From SCN-69-37 sp044507065 (GTDB taxonomy: Bacteria > Acidobacteriota > Vicinamibacteria > Vicinamibacterales > SCN-69-37), in assembly GCA_044507065.1 (NCBI GenBank), contig JBIQJY010000070.1, positions 1-16,488 of the forward strand: 16,488 bases of DNA, in the 5' to 3' direction. Below the pieces are notes generated by a model. That model was not told the DNA's origin and did not search any database. It saw only the letters and a program-made list of their open reading frames with translations. Position numbers and translations under genes: made by a program. Of the stretch, positions 6,766-15,172 are shown in pieces; position 1 is the stretch's first letter; every line of letters begins with the position of its first letter.

Positions 6766-8733
6766 ATGAGCACGGGAAACCAGCAGTCGTCGGAATCGTT
6801 CGACGACACGCCCGCCACGGAGGAGGCGCCCGAGCGCGCGCGGCCCAAACCGTGGCGCACCGAGGGCCTGCCACCACCGCGACCGCCCGAGAAGCCGAGG
6901 TGGCGCTGGTCGACCGTTGCCGTGTGGCTGGTGGGCTACCTGATTCTGTTCGGCATCCTCACGGTTCAGGACGAGCTGTCGGGGCCGGAGGCTGTCTCCT
7001 ACACCGAGTTCAAGAAGCAGGTGGCCGGAAGGAACGTCGGCGACCTGTTTGCCCGCGGCAACTCGATCCAGGGCGAGCTGAAGACGCCGGCGCCGCTTCC
7101 CGAGCAGGAAGACGCGACCTACCAGCGGTTCTCCACCGAGCGCCCGACGTTTGCCACCGACGATCTGCTCGCCGAGCTGACGCAGGGCGGAGCGACCGTC
7201 CGCGCGACCCCGCTCGTGCAGCAGCGCGGGATGATCGCAAACCTGCTCATCTCCTTCGCGCCGATCCTGCTGCTGGTCGGCTTCTATGTCTGGATCTTCC
7301 GGCGGCAGCGCGGCGCCATGGGGGGCATGCTCGGCGCGCAGAAGCAGAAGCGCGTCGACCCGGAGAGCGTCCGCGTGACGTTCGAAGACGTGGCGGGCAT
7401 CGACGAGGTGGAAGCCGAGATCAACGAGGTGGTCGACTTCCTCAGGAATCCGGCGAAGTACCGGCGCCTTGGTGCCCGCGCGCCCAAGGGCGTGCTGCTC
7501 ACCGGCGCCCCGGGCACCGGCAAGACGCTGCTCGCCCGCGCGACCGCCGGCGAGGCCGGCGTGCCGTTCTTCAGCGCCAGCGCGTCGGAGTTCATCGAGA
7601 TGATCGTCGGTGTGGGCGCCAGTCGCGTGCGCGAGCTGTTCACCGAGGCGCGAAAGGTCGCACCGGCCATCATCTTCATCGACGAGATCGACACCATCGG
7701 CCGCGCGCGCGGGGGCGCCCGGGCGGTCGGCGGGCACGATGAGCGGGAACAGACGCTCAACCAGATCCTGACCGAGATGGACGGGTTCTCGGGGCACGAG
7801 GGCGTGGTGGTCCTCGCGGCGACCAACCGGCCGGACGTGCTCGACCCGGCGTTGCTGCGGCCCGGTCGATTCGACCGCCAGATCGTGGTGCACCCGCCGG
7901 ATCGTTCCGGCCGCGTGGCCATCCTCGAGGTGCACACGCGGAAGGTTCCCCTCGCGCCGGATGTCGATCTCGGCCAGGTGGCCGCTTCGACGCCCGGCAT
8001 GACAGGCGCCGACCTGGCGAACCTGGTCAACGAAGCCGCACTCCTGGCGGCCCGCCGCCAGCAGGACGCTGTCGAGCAGCGGGACCTGATGGACGCGCTC
8101 GAGAAGGTCCAGCTGGGGACGGCCAGGAACGTCGTGATTCCCGACGCGGAGCGCCGGCGCACGGCGTACCACGAGGCCGGTCATGCGCTCATCGGCATGC
8201 TGCAGCCCGGCGCCGACCCGGTTCGCAAGGTCTCGATCGTTCCGCGCGGCCGTGCGCTTGGGGTGACGGTATCGACGCCCGAGTCGGATCGATACGGGTA
8301 CGACGCGAACTACCTGCGCGGCCGCATCATTGGCGCGCTGGGCGGCATGGCGGCCGAGCAGGAGGTCTTCGACATCGTGACGACCGGTGCCGAAAGCGAT
8401 CTCGAAATGGTGACGCGCATTGCCCGATCGATGGTCGGACGCTGGGGAATGTCCGAACGGATCGGCCCGCTCTCGGTACTGCCGCCCGAGGGCGACCCCC
8501 GGATGGCCGGTATCTCGGACGGCCTGCTCGACGCGGTCGACGAGGAGGTGCGCCGGATCACCGACGAGTGTTATGCGGAGGCGCGCCGCCTGCTGCGCGA
8601 GAACCGCGACAAGCTCGACGCCATCGTCGTGCAGCTGCTCGAGCGCGAGAGCCTCGACGAGCCGGAGATCTATGCGGCTGCCGGCATTCCCCGTCCGGCC
8701 GTCACGCATCCGCCCGCGCCCATGCCCGCCTAG
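6766..8733 (+). CDS. ftsH: FtsH-family ATP-dependent zinc metalloprotease
   Basis: A membrane-anchored hexameric AAA+ protease that extracts and degrades membrane and regulatory proteins. It has 655 residues from ATG 6766 (GAGG at 6759-6762), 5 bases after the anti-sigma gene. Order: a Pro/Glu-rich cytosolic N-tail of about 48 residues (longer than in E. coli FtsH), TM1 near 49-67, a periplasmic FtsH extracellular domain, and TM2 near 156-178. The AAA+ module has Walker A GAPGTGKT (247-254), Walker B IIFIDEID (302-309) and second region of homology ATNRPDVLDPALLRPGRFD. The peptidase has HEAGH (469-473) and D545 as the likely third zinc ligand in GAESDL (GAxNDL is usual). The pore loop reads I280-V281-G282 where classic FtsH has Phe-Val-Gly. 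All catalytic residues are present. It is probably a paralogue dedicated to this regulatory operon, since it travels with the sigma/anti-sigma pair. Confidence 0.95.
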   Translation: MSTGNQQSSESFDDTPATEEAPERARPKPWRTEGLPPPRPPEKPRWRWSTVAVWLVGYLILFGILTVQDELSGPEAVSYTEFKKQVAGRNVGDLFARGNSIQGELKTPAPLPEQEDATYQRFSTERPTFATDDLLAELTQGGATVRATPLVQQRGMIANLLISFAPILLLVGFYVWIFRRQRGAMGGMLGAQKQKRVDPESVRVTFEDVAGIDEVEAEINEVVDFLRNPAKYRRLGARAPKGVLLTGAPGTGKTLLARATAGEAGVPFFSASASEFIEMIVGVGASRVRELFTEARKVAPAIIFIDEIDTIGRARGGARAVGGHDEREQTLNQILTEMDGFSGHEGVVVLAATNRPDVLDPALLRPGRFDRQIVVHPPDRSGRVAILEVHTRKVPLAPDVDLGQVAASTPGMTGADLANLVNEAALLAARRQQDAVEQRDLMDALEKVQLGTARNVVIPDAERRRTAYHEAGHALIGMLQPGADPVRKVSIVPRGRALGVTVSTPESDRYGYDANYLRGRIIGALGGMAAEQEVFDIVTTGAESDLEMVTRIARSMVGRWGMSERIGPLSVLPPEGDPRMAGISDGLLDAVDEEVRRITDECYAEARRLLRENRDKLDAIVVQLLERESLDEPEIYAAAGIPRPAVTHPPAPMPA

Positions 8734-8762
8734 CGCGCGGCATGACGCACCGGGTCGATGGT

Positions 8763-8768
8763 GATAAT
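8763..8768 (+). promoter_or_regulatory. Candidate -10 element GATAAT of the molybdoenzyme operon
   Basis: GATAAT (5 of 6 to TATAAT) lies in the 97-base gap after ftsH. A weak ATGACG (4 of 6 to TTGACA) sits 15 bases upstream. Transcription would begin near 8775, leaving a leader of about 55 bases that opens with a stem-loop. It is the only AT-rich promoter-like hexamer in this gap. Confidence 0.4.
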
Positions 8769-8774
8769 GTCTGA

Positions 8775-8801
8775 CGCGTCGGCGATCGTTCGCCGAGCGC
8801 G
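8775..8801 (+). promoter_or_regulatory. Stem-loop in the 5' leader of the molybdoenzyme operon
   Basis: CGCG (8775-8778) pairs with CGCG (8798-8801) and TCGGCGA (8779-8785) pairs perfectly with TCGCCGA (8790-8796). Together they make 11 base pairs with one bulged G (8797) and a TCGT tetraloop. It starts at the predicted transcription start and ends about 30 bases before the ATG. It could be a 5' stabilising hairpin, a leader control element, a DNA operator (the inner 18 bases are a palindrome), or a terminator for ftsH. A U-tract is absent, which argues against intrinsic termination. Confidence 0.4.
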
Positions 8802-8830
8802 CGTGCGGCGGGTCCGAGCAAAGGGGTGGA

Positions 8831-10015
8831 ATGCCTGCGTCATCGGCAACGACGTTGGTCCGGACATCAGGGCGTCGTCAGGCCATCGGGCCGATCGCCT
8901 GGGGAGTGGGCGCGACGCTCGTCCTCTCGGCCCTCATCCTCATCGGGTCCCGCAACCTCGCCCACTTCGACGCCGCACTCGTCGGCTACACCTTCTCGGT
9001 ACTGTTTGCCACGTTCGGCCTGACCTATCGGTACGCGATGTGGCTGCAGCGCCCGCCCACGGCCGTCTACTGGCGCCGCGGCTGGCAGGCGTTCTTCCGC
9101 CGCGGCATGCGGTGGCGGAACTTCGGCACCTGGATCCGGCGGATGGGCACGGACGTGCTCGCCAACCGCTTCATCCTTCGGCGCGATCGACTGCGCGGCA
9201 TCACGCACATGCTGATCATGTGGGGATGCCTGCTGGCCGTGGCCATCACCTTTCCGCTCGTGTTCGGCTGGCTGCACTTCCGACCCGTTCCGGGTGACCT
9301 CTCGCTCTACGAGACGGTGGCGTTCGGATTTCCCGTCTTCCGGTTTCCGCACGACTCGATCGTCGCCTTCGTCGTCTTCCACGGCCTGGTGTGGTCGTCG
9401 TTCCTGGTGATTGCCGGCGTGATGCTGGCCGTGCGGCGGCGGATGCGCGAGGAAGGCGCCGCGGCGCTGCAGCGGTTCGCGGAAGACTTCATGCCGCTCA
9501 TCCTGCTGTTTGCCGTCAGCCTGACGGGCCTGATGCTGACGGCCAGCTATACATGGATGAAGGGGTATGCCTACACGTTCATCGCGATCCTGCACGCGAT
9601 CACCGTCATCGGCACATTCCTCTGGCTGCCGTTCGGCAAGCTGTTCCACGTCTTCCAGCGGCCCGCACAGCTGGGCGTCGGGTTCTACAAGGATGCGGGG
9701 CGGGCGCAGGAACTCGCGCACTGCCGCCGGTGCGGGCACGCCTTCAGCTCGCGCATGCACATCGAGGATCTGATCGAGGTCGAGCGCCGGCTGGGGTTCC
9801 GCTACGAACTGCCCGGATCGGACGGCCACTATCAATGGATCTGCCCGCGCTGCCGCCGGGCGTCACTGGCGATGGCGCAGGGCGCGTTGTGGTCGGGCCG
9901 GCGGGGCGGTGCGCCGCTGACCGGCATCGGGTCGCTGCCGATGCCGGTGCACGCGAACCCGGCGATCGGGCAGGGGCCGCTCGGCGCCGAAGACGCCGAG
10001 AACTTCTTTCCCTAG
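8831..10015 (+). CDS. NarI-like dihaem cytochrome b membrane subunit with C-terminal double-CxxC domain
   Basis: The probable quinol-oxidising membrane anchor of the complex encoded downstream; 394 residues. ATG 8831 follows a strong AAGGGG ribosome site. Six hydrophobic segments are visible: about 19-39, 48-68, 122-145, 175-198, 218-240 and 247-270. Candidate haem ligands are H126, H184, H255 and H273. H255 and H273 are 18 residues apart, the same spacing as the two haem ligands H187/H205 in E. coli NarI, and the KLFHVF ending is typical of NarI/DsrM/HmcE-type cytochromes. After the last helix a soluble part carries HCRRCG (C298, C301) and CPRCRR (C338, C341), a zinc-ribbon or rubredoxin-like four-Cys site not present in NarI. 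The remaining tail is Gly/Pro-rich. It is separated by 46 bases from the molybdoenzyme gene. The family is well supported; the partner and the role of the metal site are inferred. Confidence 0.82.
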   Translation: MPASSATTLVRTSGRRQAIGPIAWGVGATLVLSALILIGSRNLAHFDAALVGYTFSVLFATFGLTYRYAMWLQRPPTAVYWRRGWQAFFRRGMRWRNFGTWIRRMGTDVLANRFILRRDRLRGITHMLIMWGCLLAVAITFPLVFGWLHFRPVPGDLSLYETVAFGFPVFRFPHDSIVAFVVFHGLVWSSFLVIAGVMLAVRRRMREEGAAALQRFAEDFMPLILLFAVSLTGLMLTASYTWMKGYAYTFIAILHAITVIGTFLWLPFGKLFHVFQRPAQLGVGFYKDAGRAQELAHCRRCGHAFSSRMHIEDLIEVERRLGFRYELPGSDGHYQWICPRCRRASLAMAQGALWSGRRGGAPLTGIGSLPMPVHANPAIGQGPLGAEDAENFFP

Positions 10016-10061
10016 CGGCCCGACGGGGAGCAGCGCGCCTTTCGAGGAGTACGTCGACGTC

Positions 10062-12353
<2,292 letters not shown>

Positions 12354-12367
12354 CCAGGGGACCCATC

Positions 12368-13012
12368 ATGCCCGTGCCCGCGACCCTCGAGTTCTTCATC
12401 GATCCCGGCCGATGTATCGGCTGTCAGGCGTGCATCCAGGCGTGCACGGAGTGCGATTCGCACAAGGGCCAGTCGATGATCCAGCTCGACTACGTGGACC
12501 GTGCGCACTCCACACAGACGGCACCCGTCGTGTGCATGCACTGCGATTCGCCAACGTGCGCCGAGGTCTGTCCGGCCGATGCCATCAAGCGCACCGAGGA
12601 CGGCGTGGTGCAGACCGCGCGCAAGCCGCGGTGCATTGCCTGCAACAACTGCGTGCTCGCGTGTCCGTTCGGCGTGCCGAAGATGCAGACGCGGATGAAC
12701 CTGATGATGAAGTGCGACATGTGCTACGACCGCACGTCGGTCGGCCTGAAGCCGTGGTGCGCATCGGTATGTCCGAGCCAGGCGCTGGCGTTCGGCACGC
12801 GCGAGGAGATGGCACGGCTGCGGCCGCAGGCCACGCCGGTCAACACGTTCCAGTTCGGCGCGCAGACGATCCGCACCAAGGTCAACATGATGGTGCCGCG
12901 CGAGGCCGCGGTCGAGGTCGTGGACGTGACGGCGGCCATGCACGAACCCACGATTGGCCACGCGATCCTCGACGACGTGTTCGCGGAGGATGCCGACGGG
13001 GGTGACCTGTGA
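12368..13012 (+). CDS. Four-cluster [4Fe-4S] ferredoxin-type electron-transfer subunit (DmsB/NrfC/NarH-like)
   Basis: The electron wire between membrane cytochrome and catalytic subunit; 214 residues with 16 Cys in the four-cluster pattern. Group 1 is C16-x2-C19-x2-C22-x3-C26. Group 2 is C56-x2-C59-x4-C64-x3-C68. Group 3 is C89-x2-C92-x2-C95-x3-C99-P. Group 4 is C116-x2-C119-x11-C131-x3-C135. This is the classic layout of DMSO-reductase-family beta subunits. No signal peptide is seen, matching a cytosolic location. The C-terminal 75 residues (QFGAQTIRTKVNMM onward) lack Cys and may dock to a partner. ATG 12368 has AGGGGA seven bases upstream and lies 14 bases after the Mo subunit. The gene ends in a 4-base overlap with the Rieske start (13009-13012). 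Confidence 0.93.
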   Translation: MPVPATLEFFIDPGRCIGCQACIQACTECDSHKGQSMIQLDYVDRAHSTQTAPVVCMHCDSPTCAEVCPADAIKRTEDGVVQTARKPRCIACNNCVLACPFGVPKMQTRMNLMMKCDMCYDRTSVGLKPWCASVCPSQALAFGTREEMARLRPQATPVNTFQFGAQTIRTKVNMMVPREAAVEVVDVTAAMHEPTIGHAILDDVFAEDADGGDL

Positions 13013-13581
13013 TTCAGAAGCAACGGGGCGGGGGCGACGCCCGCGCACTCGACAGCGGAACCACGCCGCCCGACGGCCGTCCCATGGCGGAGCAGCCGAA
13101 GTGGCGGCGCGACTTTCCAATCGACTGGGCGCAGGACGAGTACGTATCGCGACGGGAACTCGTCAAGTTCATGGTGCTCACGAGTGCCGCGTTCACGGCG
13201 GGCCAGTTCTGGATCCTGCTCGAAAGCGTGTTCCGGCGCCCGGGCGCAGCGGCCTCCGGCGTGGCCATCGCCACGGTCGACGAGCTGCCGATCGGCGGCG
13301 CGAAGACGTTCACGTATCCCGAGGGGAGCACGCCGCGCCTGCTCGTCCGGACCGGTGCGGCCAGCTTCGTCGCCTACGACCAGCAGTGCACGCACCTGCT
13401 CTGTCCGGTCGTGCCGGCCGTCGAGCTTGGCCGGCTCCACTGCCCGTGCCACAACGGCTGGTTCGATCTGGAAACGGGCCGGCCCGTCGCCGGTCCGCCA
13501 CAGCGGCCGCTGCCGCGGGTCCTCCTCGAGGTCCGCGGCGGTTCGGTGTTCGCCACGGGCGTGGAGGAATCGACGACATGA
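13009..13581 (+). CDS. Membrane-anchored Rieske [2Fe-2S] protein
   Basis: A one-electron carrier with a Rieske cluster, 190 residues. The cluster is bound by C127-T-H129 and C145-P-C-H148. C132 and C147 are placed to form the usual stabilising disulfide. The loops read CTHLLC and CPCHNGWF. Relative to bc1 Rieske CPCHGSxY, the Ser and Tyr that hydrogen-bond the cluster become G150 and F152, which should lower the redox potential. An N-terminal hydrophilic stretch is followed by SRRELVKF (47-54), a twin-arginine motif, and one hydrophobic helix (about 54-71) that would be an uncleaved Tat anchor. The GTG at 13009 overlaps the ferredoxin TGA; an ATG at 13084 (MAEQPKWRR) is a possible later start but has no good ribosome site. 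The next gene overlaps by 4 bases. Its position in a molybdoenzyme operon points to an electron-transfer role there. Confidence 0.9.
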   Translation: MIQKQRGGGDARALDSGTTPPDGRPMAEQPKWRRDFPIDWAQDEYVSRRELVKFMVLTSAAFTAGQFWILLESVFRRPGAAASGVAIATVDELPIGGAKTFTYPEGSTPRLLVRTGAASFVAYDQQCTHLLCPVVPAVELGRLHCPCHNGWFDLETGRPVAGPPQRPLPRVLLEVRGGSVFATGVEESTT

Positions 13582-13805
13582 CCCGGCGCCCCCGGATGGT
13601 CCGCTCGCAACGGATGACGATCGTCAACGCCATGCTGGTGTTCGTGGCCCTGATCGTCATCCTGCAACTGTGGCTGCTCACCGCCACGATGAATGCCTAC
13701 CTCGGAGGTGACACGGGCACGGTGGTGCCGGCTGCACTCGGCAGCCTCGCGTGCCTCGTCCTGAACGCCGGGTTGCTGTGGTACCTGTTCGACCTCGACT
13801 CGTGA
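13578..13805 (+). CDS. Small two-helix membrane protein (DUF6755-like)
   Basis: A 75-residue protein with a basic start (MTRRPRMVRSQRM) and two transmembrane helices, about residues 13-33 and 47-70, joined by a short loop containing AYLGGDTGT. It has no Cys or His, so it should not bind cofactor itself. The ATG overlaps the Rieske TGA by 4 bases (13578-13581), and its own TGA overlaps the next GTG (13802-13805), so it is translated with both neighbours. It resembles, from memory, the DUF6755 small proteins found next to Rieske genes; I am only moderately sure of that family name. A structural or assembly subunit of the membrane complex is the most reasonable inference. Confidence 0.75.
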   Translation: MTRRPRMVRSQRMTIVNAMLVFVALIVILQLWLLTATMNAYLGGDTGTVVPAALGSLACLVLNAGLLWYLFDLDS

Positions 13806-14884
13806 GCGCGGCGCCCCCCGTTCCGCTTCGACGCAGGCTCGCGGCCGCTGTTGCGGACCTGTTCCCGGGCTATTTCTCCCTTGTCATGGCGACCGGCATT
13901 GTCTCGATTGCCGCGCACCTGCAGCAGATGCCACGCATCGCATGGCTCCTGTTCGGCATCAATGTCTGTGCCTACGCCGTGCTGGCAATCATGTTCGTGG
14001 CGCGGCTGTTCGTGTACTTCCCGAGGGTGCTCCAGGATCTGGGCAGCCACGCGCGCGGACCGGGGTTCTTCACCGTGGTGGCCGGGACCTGCGTGCTGGG
14101 CAGCGAAATCGTGGTGCTGACGGGACGTCCGGGTGCGGCGCACGTTCTGTGGATGGTCGGCATCGCCCTGTGGCTCGTGGTCATGTACGCGTTCTTCACG
14201 GCAACCGTGATTCGCACGTCGAAGCCGACGCTCGAGGTCGGCATCAATGGCGCCTGGCTGCTGGGGATCGTGGCCACCCAGGCCGTGTCGGTGCTCGGCG
14301 CCCTGCTCGTCCCGCAGCTCGCCAGCGGCCGGAGCGCGGTGCTGTTCTTCGCGTTGTGCCTGTACCTGCTGGGCGCGATGCTCTACCTCACGATCATCAC
14401 GCTCATCTTCTATCGCTTCACCTTCCTCGAGCTCACGGTCGACCAGATGACGCCGCCCTACTGGATCAACATGGGCGCGGTGGCCATCACGACACTGGCG
14501 GGCGCCACGTTGTTGATCCACGCGGAGCAGTGGCCATTCCTGGTGATGCTGCGGCCGTTCCTGGCCGGCTTCACGCTGTTCTTCTGGGCCACCGCCACGT
14601 GGTGGATCCCGTTGCTGCTCATCCTCGGCGTGTGGCGGTACGGCGTCCGGCGCTTTCCCTTCCGCTACGATCCGCAGTACTGGGGGATGGTCTTCCCGAT
14701 GGGCATGTACACGGTCTGCACCATCAGGCTGGTACACGCCACGGGCCTCGAGTTCCTGGCGATGATTCCGCGGGCCACGATCCATGTGGCGCTGGCCGCC
14801 TGGACGTTCGTGTTCGTGGCGATGATCCGGCACCTCTGGCTGGAGCTGCGCCCCGCGCGCTCGCGGCTCGCGGGATCATCGTAG
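13802..14884 (+). CDS. TDT/SLAC1-family anion channel or transporter (TehA-like)
   Basis: A 360-residue polytopic membrane protein with about ten hydrophobic helices. It begins with LFPGYFSLVMATGIVSIA, the characteristic first helix of the tellurite-resistance/dicarboxylate transporter (TDT) family that includes TehA, Mae1 and plant SLAC1. PPYWINMGAVAITTLAGA and RPFLAGFTLFFWATATWWIPLL in the second half, and PFRYDPQYWGMVFPMGMYT further on, are also family hallmarks. GTG 13802 overlaps the previous TGA by 4 bases, so it is the last gene of the operon. An earlier in-frame ATG at 13751 lies within the small membrane-protein gene and is less likely. SLAC1-type channels conduct small anions including nitrate. 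In this context, nitrate entry or nitrite exit is a plausible job; C4-dicarboxylate transport, a common database label, is the alternative. Confidence 0.88.
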   Translation: MSAAPPVPLRRRLAAAVADLFPGYFSLVMATGIVSIAAHLQQMPRIAWLLFGINVCAYAVLAIMFVARLFVYFPRVLQDLGSHARGPGFFTVVAGTCVLGSEIVVLTGRPGAAHVLWMVGIALWLVVMYAFFTATVIRTSKPTLEVGINGAWLLGIVATQAVSVLGALLVPQLASGRSAVLFFALCLYLLGAMLYLTIITLIFYRFTFLELTVDQMTPPYWINMGAVAITTLAGATLLIHAEQWPFLVMLRPFLAGFTLFFWATATWWIPLLLILGVWRYGVRRFPFRYDPQYWGMVFPMGMYTVCTIRLVHATGLEFLAMIPRATIHVALAAWTFVFVAMIRHLWLELRPARSRLAGSS

Positions 14885-14887
14885 TCA

Positions 14888-14917
14888 GTGACGTGCGCGG
14901 AAGCGCGTCCACGTTAC
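14888..14917 (+). terminator. Strong hairpin just after the operon's last stop
   Basis: Bases 14888-14899 pair with 14904-14917 to give 12 base pairs. One is a G-T wobble at 14890/14915, and there is a 2-base bulge at 14908-14909 and a GAAG tetraloop. It begins 3 bases after the TAG of the channel gene. Only two T residues are adjacent, so it is not a textbook intrinsic terminator. It could still end the transcript or protect its 3' end. Confidence 0.4.
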
Positions 14918-14932
14918 CGGGCGGATCTCGGG

Positions 14933-14938
14933 TACGAT
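14933..14938 (+). promoter_or_regulatory. -10-like element TACGAT before the DUF3565 gene
   Basis: TACGAT fits TANNNT and ends 10 bases before the ATG at 14949, so the mRNA would have a leader of about four bases. No ribosome site is visible. An in-frame ATG at 14937 overlaps this element and is therefore an unlikely start. No clear -35 hexamer is seen. Confidence 0.35.
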
Positions 14939-14948
14939 GGCCTTTTCC

Positions 14949-15146
14949 ATGCGGGGTATTCCACGGCGTATCGTCGGATTCCACACCGATGAAGAAGGTC
15001 ACTGGGTGGCCGACCTCGAATGCGGACACGGTCAGCACGTGCGGCACGACCCGCCGTGGCAGAGCCGCCCGTGGGTGTTGAGCGCCGAAGGGCGCCAGGC
15101 GTTCATCGGCAAGACGCTGGGCTGCGTGCGCTGCGAGGAGACGTGA
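14949..15146 (+). CDS. DUF3565 small Cys/His-rich protein
   Basis: A 65-residue protein recognised by the DUF3565 pattern: IVGFHTDEEGHWVADLECGHGQHVRHDPPW, then RPWVLSAEGR, and a closing CVRC (quoted in pieces; residues 8-62). C25, H27 or H30, C59 and C62 could bind one zinc ion, like a small zinc ribbon. The function of the family is not established. The start at 14949 is preferred over 14937 because the family begins close to the IVGFH segment and the upstream ATG lies in the promoter element. It is followed 26 bases later by the NmrA-like gene and may be co-transcribed with it. Confidence 0.82.
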   Translation: MRGIPRRIVGFHTDEEGHWVADLECGHGQHVRHDPPWQSRPWVLSAEGRQAFIGKTLGCVRCEET

Positions 15147-15172
15147 TTGCCGGGAAGGGGAACTGCTGAGAC

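Noticed and set aside
6556..8709. Minus-strand open frame of 717 codons opposite ftsH
   Set aside because: No motif or plausible start; the plus strand encodes an intact FtsH with all catalytic residues.
8758..8830. Earlier coding start for the cytochrome b region (ATG near 8766, frame open to 9297)
   Set aside because: It is in another frame from the six-helix protein and gives an Arg/His-rich peptide; the ATG at 8831 has a strong ribosome site.
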